Shown here piece after piece: positions 15,132 to 21,309 of a stretch of 21,309 nt of DNA. Positions within the stretch are counted from its first letter, which is position 1. Every line of letters begins with the position of its first letter. A program made the translations under genes and the position numbers. Under the pieces are notes generated by a model that saw only the letters and a list, made by a program, of their open reading frames with translations, did not search any database and was not told the origin of the DNA. Source of the stretch: Anaerolineaceae bacterium UBA700 (GTDB taxonomy: Bacteria > Chloroflexota > Anaerolineae > Anaerolineales > Anaerolineaceae); assembly GCA_002298885.1 (NCBI GenBank), contig DBMK01000063.1, positions 1 to 21,309 on the forward strand, in the 5' to 3' direction.

Positions 15132-15899
15132 ATGCAAAACAAAGCAATCCAGGTGAAAGGGCTGCAAAAGTCCTTCACGAAACTTCATGTTCTGAAGGGC
15201 GTAGATTTAGAGGTGGAAAAAGGCAGTATTTTCGCCCTCCTCGGCTCCAACGGCGCGGGCAAGACGACGATTGTCAAAATCCTCACTACGCTGCTTAAAC
15301 CGGATGGAGGAACCGCCGCCGTCAACGGCTTCGACGTTATGGCACAGCCCGACGCTGTGCGCCAGTCGATCAGCCTGACCGGCCAGTTTGCCGCCGTGGA
15401 CGAGATCTTGACCGGGCGAGAAAATTTGATCATGATCGCCAACCTTCGGCACCTCAAAAGCCCGCGTCAGTTCGCGGATGATTTATTGAACCGCTTCGGT
15501 CTGGCCGATGCCGCTGACCGCAGAGTCTCCACTTATTCAGGGGGTATGCGCCGCAGGCTCGACATCGCCATGAGCCTCGTAGGGCAGCCGCAGCTCATTT
15601 TTCTTGACGAGCCGACTACCGGGCTTGACCCCGAAGCACGCATCGAGGTTTGGAAGACTGTCAAAGAGCTTGCCAATAACGGCACGACAGTATTTCTGAC
15701 CACCCAGTATTTGGATGAAGCTGAACAGCTTGCTGACCAGATTGCTATTCTGCATGAAGGGAAGATTATCGCCAACGGCACGCTTGCGGATCTAAAAAAG
15801 CTGTTCCCGCCCGCAAAGGTAGAGTATGTGGAAAAACAGCCAACGTTGGAGGAGATATTCCTCGCAATTATTGGTAAAAAGGAGCAAAAGGTACAATGA
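15132..15899 (+). CDS. ABC transporter ATP-binding protein, DrrA-like
   Basis: A 255-residue ATPase with all main motifs: Walker A GSNGAGKTT (38-46), signature YSGGM (135-139) and Walker B LIFLDEP (155-161) followed by TTGLDP. The switch His is replaced by Gln (TTQYLDEAEQLAD, Q192), as is usual in the DrrA (daunorubicin resistance) branch. The C-terminal tail (VEYVEKQPTLEEIFLAI) also fits that group. It powers the membrane protein of the next gene, with which it overlaps by four bases (ATGA). GGAG lies eight bases before the ATG at 15132; the GTG at 15123 is inside that Shine-Dalgarno region. The role is export, likely of a lipophilic drug or lipid; the substrate is unknown. Confidence 0.94.
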   Translation: MQNKAIQVKGLQKSFTKLHVLKGVDLEVEKGSIFALLGSNGAGKTTIVKILTTLLKPDGGTAAVNGFDVMAQPDAVRQSISLTGQFAAVDEILTGRENLIMIANLRHLKSPRQFADDLLNRFGLADAADRRVSTYSGGMRRRLDIAMSLVGQPQLIFLDEPTTGLDPEARIEVWKTVKELANNGTTVFLTTQYLDEAEQLADQIAILHEGKIIANGTLADLKKLFPPAKVEYVEKQPTLEEIFLAIIGKKEQKVQ

Positions 15900-16654
15900 A
15901 TACACACTTTTTCAGTGACATGAGCGTAATGCTTGGCCGTTCCATGCGTCATATTTTCCGCAGCATGGATACCATCATAACCGTCACGATCATGCCGATT
16001 GCGTTTTTGCTGTTGTTCGTCTATGTGTTTGGCGGCGCCATTCAGACCGGCACGGATAATTATGTAAATTACCTGCTGCCCGGCATCCTGCTGATTGCTA
16101 TTGCCAGCGGCATCGCCTATACGGCTTACCGTCTGTTTATGGATATGCAAAGCGGCATCTTCGAACGGTTCCACTCTATGCCGATTGCGCGTTCCACCGT
16201 TCTGTGGGGGCACGTGCTCACCTCATTGGTATCCAATGCGATTTCGGTGGTTGTGATCATACTCGTAGCGCTCATTATGGGCTTCCGCTCGTCGGCGGGG
16301 GTACTGTCATGGCTTGCCGTGGCCGGCATCCTCGCCCTGTTTACGCTGGCCTTGACCTGGATCGCGGCGATAGCAGGGCTGTCCGCAACATCGGTAGATG
16401 GCGCAGGCGCTTTTTCCTACCCGCTTATCTTCCTCCCATTTATCAGTTCGGCGTTTGTGCCCACCCAGTCCATGACACCCGTCGTTCGTGCATTTGCAGA
16501 ACACCAGCCGGTAACCTCAATCGTTGAAGCCATCCGTGCGCTACTGGCCGGGCAGCCGGCAGGTAGTGAAATCTGGGTTGCTCTTGCGTGGTGCGTCGGG
16601 ATTATGCTTGTGGCCTATGTCTTTGCGATGAGGGCGTATAAAAAGAGGGTGTGA
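15896..16654 (+). CDS. ABC-2 type permease, DrrB-like
   Basis: A 252-residue membrane protein with about six helices: TIITVTIMPIAFLLLFVYVF; NYLLPGILLIAIASGIAYTA; VLTSLVSNAISVVVIILVALIMGF; LSWLAVAGILALFTLALTWIAAIAGL; a hydrophobic stretch around YPLIFLPFISSAF; and a last one ending in VAYVFAMRA. The loop MDMQSGIFERFHSMPIARS after helix 2 and the FVPTQSMTPVVRAFAEHQPV region are hallmarks of DrrB-type ABC-2 permeases. It starts inside the stop of the ATPase gene (ATGA), showing translational coupling. It is the last gene of the operon; a hairpin terminator follows. It forms the export channel with the ATPase dimer. Confidence 0.93.
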   Translation: MNTHFFSDMSVMLGRSMRHIFRSMDTIITVTIMPIAFLLLFVYVFGGAIQTGTDNYVNYLLPGILLIAIASGIAYTAYRLFMDMQSGIFERFHSMPIARSTVLWGHVLTSLVSNAISVVVIILVALIMGFRSSAGVLSWLAVAGILALFTLALTWIAAIAGLSATSVDGAGAFSYPLIFLPFISSAFVPTQSMTPVVRAFAEHQPVTSIVEAIRALLAGQPAGSEIWVALAWCVGIMLVAYVFAMRAYKKRV

Positions 16655-16704
16655 AACAAGCGTCCTAATCTTCAATAACGCCCCATAGAAAACCTGTCAA
16701 ATAT

Positions 16705-16748
16705 AATGCGGATTTTTGGCCCCAACAGGACTAAAAATCCGCATTTTT
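16705..16748 (+). terminator. Terminator of the padR-ABC operon
   Basis: Perfect 13-bp inverted arms (AATGCGGATTTTT at 16705-16717 and its complement at 16733-16745) with a 15-base loop run straight into a TTT tail. It ends the padR operon and insulates the next one. The loop is longer than usual for an intrinsic terminator. Confidence 0.7.
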
Positions 16749-16764
16749 AATCCCCCGATTCGTC

Positions 16765-16793
16765 TTGAACAATCGCCTCATCTAGGTTATAAT
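16765..16793 (+). promoter_or_regulatory. Promoter of the metal-sensor/ATPase operon
   Basis: TTGAAC (16765-16770), a 17-bp spacer and TATAAT (16788-16793). The predicted transcription start, about 16800, falls inside the downstream palindrome, so repressor binding would block initiation. Confidence 0.8.
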
Positions 16794-16795
16794 GC

Positions 16796-16823
16796 AAACA
16801 ATTGAGCATATATTCAATTGTTT
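16796..16823. promoter_or_regulatory. SmtB/CzrA-type operator
   Basis: Two 10-bp arms, AAACAATTGA (16796-16805) and TCAATTGTTT (16814-16823), are perfectly complementary around an 8-bp spacer. The TTGA...TTCAA core and the position just behind the -10 box match operators of zinc-sensing ArsR proteins. It lies between the promoter and the repressor's own start, implying autoregulation of the whole operon. Confidence 0.75.
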
Positions 16824-16842
16824 TCACGGAGAACAACAATCT

Positions 16843-17142
16843 ATGATTTATCCCTTATTGGACGAACACACTGCCGCTCACGTGGCTGAATTGTTCCGCG
16901 CCTTCAGCGATACCAGCCGGGTGCGTATCCTGTCCGCCATCCTGGACCAGGAATTGAACATCACAGCACTTGCCCAAATCGTTGGCGTTACCGAGTCGGC
17001 CGTCTCCCACCACATGCGCGGCCTGCGCCAGATGCACCTGGTTCAAGCCCGCCGGGATGGAAAAGAGGTCTATTACACCCTCACCGATCCCCACATCATT
17101 GCTTTGTTCCAGCAGGGCGTGGCCCACATTCAAGAAAAATAA
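16843..17142 (+). CDS. ArsR/SmtB-family metal-sensing repressor (alpha-5 site)
   Basis: A 99-residue winged helix-turn-helix repressor: FRAFSDTSRVRIL in helix 2, recognition helix VTESAVSHHMRGLRQMHLV and wing RRDGKEVYYTL. The C-terminal helix DPHIIALFQQGVAHIQE keeps the full alpha-5 zinc ligand set with SmtB spacing: D82, H84, H95 and E98. The N-terminal Cys pair of alpha-3N sensors is missing. It should therefore release DNA on Zn(II), and possibly Co(II) or Ni(II). I chose ATG 16843, with GGAG 11 bases upstream; an in-frame ATG at 16792 lies inside the -10 box and cannot be translated from this promoter. It is 21 bp ahead of the P-type ATPase gene, its likely target. Confidence 0.9.
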   Translation: MIYPLLDEHTAAHVAELFRAFSDTSRVRILSAILDQELNITALAQIVGVTESAVSHHMRGLRQMHLVQARRDGKEVYYTLTDPHIIALFQQGVAHIQEK

Positions 17143-17163
17143 TTGCACCACGGAGGATATTGC

Positions 17164-19740
17164 ATGGTTTTACAGACGGAGGATGTGAAGACAGAAGAAG
17201 CGCTGCTCCAGGGCCTTTCCGAACAGGAGGTGCGCGAGCGCCTGGCCGTGGATGGCTATAACGAGCTTCCCGGCACCAAGCGACGTACTTTTCTCCCGAT
17301 TTTGCTTGACGTGATTCGGGAGCCGATGTTCTTGATGCTGATTGCCTGCGGACTGCTCTACCTTCTTTTAGGCGACCAGGCCGAAGCCTTGATGTTGATC
17401 GGTTTCGTGGCCGTCATCATTGGAATTACTTTCTATCAGGAGCAGAAGACCGAACGCGCCCTGGATGCGCTGCGCGACCTTTCCAGCCCGCGCGCCCTGG
17501 TCATCCGCGATGGTAAGCAGCAGCGTATTGCCGGGCGCGAAGTGGTGCGCGACGACATCGTGCTGATTGCCGAAGGCGATCGTGTCCCGGCCGATGCGGT
17601 CCTGCTAGCCGGCACAAACGTCAGCGTGGACGAATCGCTGCTCACTGGCGAATCGGTGCCGGTCCGCAAGAAGAGCTGGGACGGGCGCCTGGAAATGGGC
17701 CGCCCCGGCGGCGACGACCAACCGTTTGTCTATTCTGGGACGCTTGTAGTAAAAGGCCAGGGCGTCACCCAGGTGCGCTCCACCGGCGTGCAGACCGAGA
17801 TCGGCAAGATCGGCAAAGCCCTGCAGGTTTTGCAGCCGGAGGACACCAACCTGCAAAAACAGACCGGCAAGATCGTACGCAACTTTGCCCTGATTGGTTT
17901 GGCGCTGTGCGCCGTGGTGGTCGTGGTTTTCGGGCTGACCCGCTCCGACTGGCTGCACGGTCTGCTGGCCGGCATTACCCTGGCCATGGCCACCCTGCCC
18001 GAAGAATTTCCGGTGGTGCTGACGATCTTCCTGGCGCTCGGAGCCTGGCGCATCTCGCAGCACCACGTCCTCACTCGGCGCGTGCCCGCCGTAGAAATGC
18101 TCGGCGCGGCCACCGTTTTGTGTACCGATAAAACTGGCACCCTTACCCAGAACCGCATGACGATCACCCATTTGATGGCGAGCAAGCAGCCGCTGGCGGT
18201 AGATATGAAACAGCGCGCCTTGCCAGAGGAGTTCCACAACCTGCTGGAATATGCCATCCTGGCTTCTCCCACCGATCCCTTCGATCCGATGGAAAAAGCC
18301 ATCAAGGAATTGGGCGGGCGCACGCTGGTCAATACCGACCATCTGCACGCCGACTGGCACCTGGTGCATGAATATCCGCTCTCCGAGAAGCTGCTGGCAA
18401 TGTCTCACGTCTGGCGTTCTACCAACCGGCATGCCTTTGTGATTGCCGCCAAAGGCGCCCCGGAGGCGATTGCCGATTTGTGCCACTTCGATGCGGCCCA
18501 ATTGGAGGAATTGAACGGTCAAATCAACCGTATGGCTGAACAGGGCCTGCGCGTGCTGGGCGTGGCCAAGGCTGAATTCTCCTCGATCGATCTCCCCGAC
18601 GAACAGCACGATTTCGAATTCCAGTTCCTCGGGCTGCTTGGCCTGGCCGACCCCATCCGCCCGGAGGTGCCCGGGGCGGTCAAAGAATGTTACGCTGCCG
18701 GCATCCGCGTCATCATGATCACCGGAGATTACCCCGGCACGGCGCGCAACATCGCTGAACAGATCGGCTTGAAGCCGTCGGATCAGCTCATCACGGGTTC
18801 GGAGCTAGATGCGATGAGCGACGCCGAGCTGCAGGAACGCATCAAGACGACCTGCATCTTCGCCCGCGCCGTCCCAGAACAGAAACTGCGTATCGTAGCC
18901 GCCCTGAAAGCCAACGGCGAAGTGGTCGCCATGACCGGCGACGGCGTAAACGATGCGCCGGCGCTCAAGGCGGCCCATATCGGCATTGCCATGGGCGGGC
19001 GCGGTACCGACGTGGCGCGTGAATCGGCCGCCCTGGTTTTGGTGGACGATAATTTTGCCTCGATTGTCTCCGCGGTGCGCATGGGGCGGCGTATCTTCGA
19101 CAACCTCAAGAAGGCCATGGCCTTTATCTTCGCCGTGCACCTGCCCATCGCCGGCATGTCGCTCATCCCGGTCCTTTTCAAGTGGCCCCTGGCGCTGCTG
19201 CCCGTGCACGTCCTCTTCCTGGAGCTCATCATCGACCCGGCTTGCTCGGTGGTCTTTGAAATGGAAAGCGACGAGCCGGATATCATGCGCCGCCCGCCGC
19301 GCAAGCTGGATTCGCCATTATTCGGCCGCTCGATGATCCTCTCCGGGCTCATCCAGGGGCTGGGAATCCTGGTCGTAGTGGCAGGCGTTTACGCCTTTGG
19401 GCTGCTGCAAGGCCTGGGCGAGAATGAAGCGCGCATGTTTGCCTTCGTCTCGCTGGTCATCGGAAACCTGGGATTGATTTTTTCCAACCGTTCTCAGGTC
19501 CTGCCCATCTTTGCCCTGCTGCGCCGGCCAAACAAGGCGCTGTGGTGGGTAACCGGAGGCGCGCTGTTCTTCCTGGTGCTGGTGCTGGCTGTGCCGCCGC
19601 TGCGCGATATTTTTCAGTTTGCCCCGATCCACCGCTCGGAACTGGCGTTGATGGCACTGGCCGGTCTGATCAGCATTCTGGTCGCCGAGATCGTCAAGAT
19701 TAAATCGATTCGCATATGGATTAATCCTGAGAACGGTTAG
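17164..19740 (+). CDS. P2-type cation-transporting ATPase with atypical ion site
   Basis: An 858-residue P-type ATPase with TGES (161-164), PEEFP in helix 4 (279-283), phosphorylation motif DKTGT (D322), nucleotide motif KGAPE (430-434) and TGDGVND (591-597). The C-terminal half has six further membrane helices, as in Ca2+-type (PMR1/SERCA-like) pumps. There is no N-terminal Cys metal domain and no CPx motif, so it is not P1B. By alignment to SERCA, helix 4 Glu is kept (E280), helix 6 has E687 and D691 at the N796/D800 positions, but helix 5 has H659 and an Ile instead of N768 and E771. Site I thus seems lost. GGAGG lies seven bases before the ATG. The upstream zinc-sensor repressor suggests efflux of a divalent metal such as Zn or Mn; the ion is not proven. 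Confidence 0.92.
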   Translation: MVLQTEDVKTEEALLQGLSEQEVRERLAVDGYNELPGTKRRTFLPILLDVIREPMFLMLIACGLLYLLLGDQAEALMLIGFVAVIIGITFYQEQKTERALDALRDLSSPRALVIRDGKQQRIAGREVVRDDIVLIAEGDRVPADAVLLAGTNVSVDESLLTGESVPVRKKSWDGRLEMGRPGGDDQPFVYSGTLVVKGQGVTQVRSTGVQTEIGKIGKALQVLQPEDTNLQKQTGKIVRNFALIGLALCAVVVVVFGLTRSDWLHGLLAGITLAMATLPEEFPVVLTIFLALGAWRISQHHVLTRRVPAVEMLGAATVLCTDKTGTLTQNRMTITHLMASKQPLAVDMKQRALPEEFHNLLEYAILASPTDPFDPMEKAIKELGGRTLVNTDHLHADWHLVHEYPLSEKLLAMSHVWRSTNRHAFVIAAKGAPEAIADLCHFDAAQLEELNGQINRMAEQGLRVLGVAKAEFSSIDLPDEQHDFEFQFLGLLGLADPIRPEVPGAVKECYAAGIRVIMITGDYPGTARNIAEQIGLKPSDQLITGSELDAMSDAELQERIKTTCIFARAVPEQKLRIVAALKANGEVVAMTGDGVNDAPALKAAHIGIAMGGRGTDVARESAALVLVDDNFASIVSAVRMGRRIFDNLKKAMAFIFAVHLPIAGMSLIPVLFKWPLALLPVHVLFLELIIDPACSVVFEMESDEPDIMRRPPRKLDSPLFGRSMILSGLIQGLGILVVVAGVYAFGLLQGLGENEARMFAFVSLVIGNLGLIFSNRSQVLPIFALLRRPNKALWWVTGGALFFLVLVLAVPPLRDIFQFAPIHRSELALMALAGLISILVAEIVKIKSIRIWINPENG

Positions 19741-19789
19741 CCTTCGCCGGTAAAAGTGTTTGGGTCGAAAAATGTGAAAGGAGCGCCCA

Positions 19790-20644
19790 ATGCGCAATAC
19801 CCAGACGAGCCTTACTGCCCAGGGGATAGCCATTGCCCGCGCCGTCGAGAGTGAAAAACCTGTCGGCGAGCGCATCTGTTACGATCCATTCGCCCGCCGC
19901 TTTGTGCCCGGCTGGATGTATCACGTCTTCGGCTTTTTTACCAAAAGCGGCTATGCCGAATGGCGCGGTCCGGGGGTATATGGTTTTCTGGTTGCCCGCG
20001 ACCGCTATATCGACGACGTGCTGCAAAGTGCCCTGGACAGCGGCCTGCAGCAACTCGTCATCCTCGGCGCAGGATACGATTCGCGCGCCTATCGCTTTGA
20101 GTTGGAAGGCCGGGTTAAGACCTTTGAAGTGGACCACCCCGCCACCCAGCAGCCCAAACTGGCAAAGCTGGCGGAAATCTTCGGCAAGGTTCCCGATCAC
20201 GTGTGTTACGTCCCCATCGATTTCAACGTCCAAACCCTGGAGGGTGGCCTGCTCCCTGCCGGATATAACCCCAGTCTGAAAACGCTTTTCATCTGGCAGG
20301 GCGTCTGCATGTACCTCACTCCTGAGGCGGTTGACGCAACCCTCGCCTTTGTCGCTGTGCATTCGGCGCCGGGCAGCGCCATTGTCTTCGATTACATCTA
20401 TCGCGAAGTGCTGGATAACGAGCTGCACGGCGAAGTCCGCAGCATGCGCCGCTATCGCTTTATGAGCGGTGAAGGCCTTACCTTTGGTATTCCTGAAGGC
20501 TCGGTTGAGACCTTCTTGAAGCAGCGCGGTTTCTCGCAGGTGAAAGATATGGATGCGGTTGGACTTAAAAGCGCCTATTTCACCGGCGCCAATGCCGCAA
20601 GAAAAGTAGCCGGCGGCTATGGAATCGCCATCGGCACGGTTTGA
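19790..20644 (+). CDS. SAM-dependent methyltransferase, LCM/PPM1-like
   Basis: A 284-residue class I methyltransferase of the leucine carboxyl methyltransferase-like (PPM1/TIGR00027) family. The N-terminus RNTQTSLTAQGIAIARAVES and YDPFARRF are family landmarks. The SAM-binding loop is ILGAGYDSRAYR (91-102), followed by the acidic ribose-binding strand EVDHP (113-117) and WQGVCMYLTPEAV near the active site. The family methylates carboxyl or hydroxyl groups; the bacterial substrates are mostly unknown. AAAGGAG sits before the ATG. It lies 49 bp after the ATPase gene with no terminator between, so it may be read from the same promoter, but no sequence feature ties it to metal handling. Confidence 0.9.
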   Translation: MRNTQTSLTAQGIAIARAVESEKPVGERICYDPFARRFVPGWMYHVFGFFTKSGYAEWRGPGVYGFLVARDRYIDDVLQSALDSGLQQLVILGAGYDSRAYRFELEGRVKTFEVDHPATQQPKLAKLAEIFGKVPDHVCYVPIDFNVQTLEGGLLPAGYNPSLKTLFIWQGVCMYLTPEAVDATLAFVAVHSAPGSAIVFDYIYREVLDNELHGEVRSMRRYRFMSGEGLTFGIPEGSVETFLKQRGFSQVKDMDAVGLKSAYFTGANAARKVAGGYGIAIGTV

Positions 20645-20659
20645 TTAATAGGCGGGACG

Positions 20660-21277
20660 ATGGCCCTCGAGCAGGTTGAAAATGGCATTCGCTTGCTGGG
20701 TGGGGTTTTGGCGTATGCCACTCTGGGCATCGTTCTGTACGGCGTCTGGCGCGGCACCCGGCGGACGCCGGGGCGCACTACCGGGCGGATGGGTCCCTGG
20801 CTGCGTTCGGCGTGGTTCTATTTCGCGTCGGCGGCGGTTTTCTTCGTCATTTGTTATCTCGGTTGGGTCCCCCTGCCGGTGGGCGTTACGCCGCATGCCC
20901 GCCCCTGGGTGCTGGCGCTGGGTGCCCTCTTGTATTTCCCCGGTATGTTGCTGGTGCTGTGGGGCCGCCTGGCGTTGGGCAGGAATTATTTTGTCTCCAC
21001 CGGCTTCGGCGCCCAGTTATTCGCCGGCCACCAATTGATCACTGCCGGTCCGTACGCCGTCGTGCGCCACCCTATGTACTCCGGACTCATGCTGGCCGCG
21101 GCCGGCTGCCTGCTGATCTATCTCACCTGGACCAGTCTGCTCTTCGTCATTTTCTCCCCCGCCATGATCGTCCGCGCCTGCCGCGAGGAATCCGCCCTTT
21201 CCGCCGAGTTCGGCGACGCGTGGCGCGCCTACACTCGTCGCGTCCCCGCCTTCATTCCCAGGATAAAAAAGACCTGA
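20660..21277 (+). CDS. Isoprenylcysteine carboxyl methyltransferase-like membrane protein
   Basis: A 205-residue membrane protein with four to five helices: LLGGVLAYATLGIVLYGVW; SAWFYFASAAVFFVICYLG; VLALGALLYFPGMLLVLWGR; and a late pair around LMLAAAGCLLIYLTWTSLLFVIF. The C-terminal signature of the ICMT/PEMT superfamily is present: GPYAVVRHPMYSG (130-142), REESALSAEFGDAWRAY and RRVPAFIP. These residues bind SAM in ICMT-type enzymes. Bacterial members methylate varied lipids or small molecules, and the true substrate here is unknown. It starts 15 bp after the previous methyltransferase gene, with only a weak Shine-Dalgarno site (GGCGGG), so it is likely co-translated. A hairpin overlaps its stop codon. 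Confidence 0.9.
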   Translation: MALEQVENGIRLLGGVLAYATLGIVLYGVWRGTRRTPGRTTGRMGPWLRSAWFYFASAAVFFVICYLGWVPLPVGVTPHARPWVLALGALLYFPGMLLVLWGRLALGRNYFVSTGFGAQLFAGHQLITAGPYAVVRHPMYSGLMLAAAGCLLIYLTWTSLLFVIFSPAMIVRACREESALSAEFGDAWRAYTRRVPAFIPRIKKT

Positions 21278-21307
21278 CAGGTTTTCAAAACCTGTCACCT
21301 TATTTTT
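21276..21307 (+). terminator. Terminator after the methyltransferase genes
   Basis: Perfect 10-bp arms GACAGGTTTT (21276-21285) and AAAACCTGTC (21287-21296) flank a single base, so the real loop opens a few pairs. A T-rich stretch with TTTTT (21303-21307) follows. The stem begins inside the TGA stop codon. It probably ends the operon. Confidence 0.7.
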
Positions 21308-21309
21308 GC

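Noticed and set aside
17605..18609. A 334-codon minus-strand frame inside the P-type ATPase gene
   Set aside because: It is antisense to essential ATPase motifs and its His/Gln-rich translation has no recognisable domain.

Overview
The window looks like a chromosomal stretch from a moderately GC-rich free-living bacterium. The gene content fits a member of the Chloroflexota, class Anaerolineae: a giant cyclic-glucan-synthase-type protein next to a tandem UspA protein, a zinc-ribbon protein of unknown role, and leaderless starts. That placement is an inference from gene content; there is no rRNA or other marker gene here. I see no tRNA, rRNA, CRISPR array, transposase or phage gene.

Left part (1-3130). 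Two strong hairpins lie downstream of a minus-strand gene for a 508-residue zinc-ribbon protein. That gene is divergent from a small TPR-like gene (plus strand, 1838-2224). Their promoters overlap in about 30 bp and share an inverted repeat. Next come two minus-strand genes, an ArsR-type repressor and an SRPBCC/AHSA1 protein, a classic pair. Both carry a lesion near the 3' end: an in-frame TGA where the family has Trp, and an apparent one-base frameshift. The repressor has a clear promoter with an operator-like palindrome over its start codon and is probably translated leaderless.

Centre (3142-13569), all minus strand. A 2919-residue cyclic beta-1,2-glucan synthase-like protein (GT84, glycoamylase-like cyclisation domain, two GT36-type modules, GH94) follows a tandem UspA protein with only 2 bp between them. 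Upstream is an unrecognised 175-residue protein.

PadR/ABC operon (13861-16748), plus strand. A perfect TTGACA-17-TATAAT promoter with a palindrome between its boxes drives padR, a hybrid permease-prefix/pentapeptide-repeat protein, a DrrA-like ABC ATPase and a DrrB-like permease. The genes are tightly spaced with strong Shine-Dalgarno sites, and a hairpin terminator follows. It reads as a self-regulated export/resistance cassette, possibly acquired from Firmicutes.

Right part (16765-21307), plus strand. A SmtB/CzrA-like repressor with the complete alpha-5 zinc-site residues sits behind its own promoter and operator. A P2-type cation ATPase follows, with membrane residues that differ from Ca2+ pumps. 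Two methyltransferase genes come next (an LCM/PPM1-like enzyme and an ICMT-like membrane enzyme), then a terminator at the window edge. This looks like a metal-responsive efflux operon.
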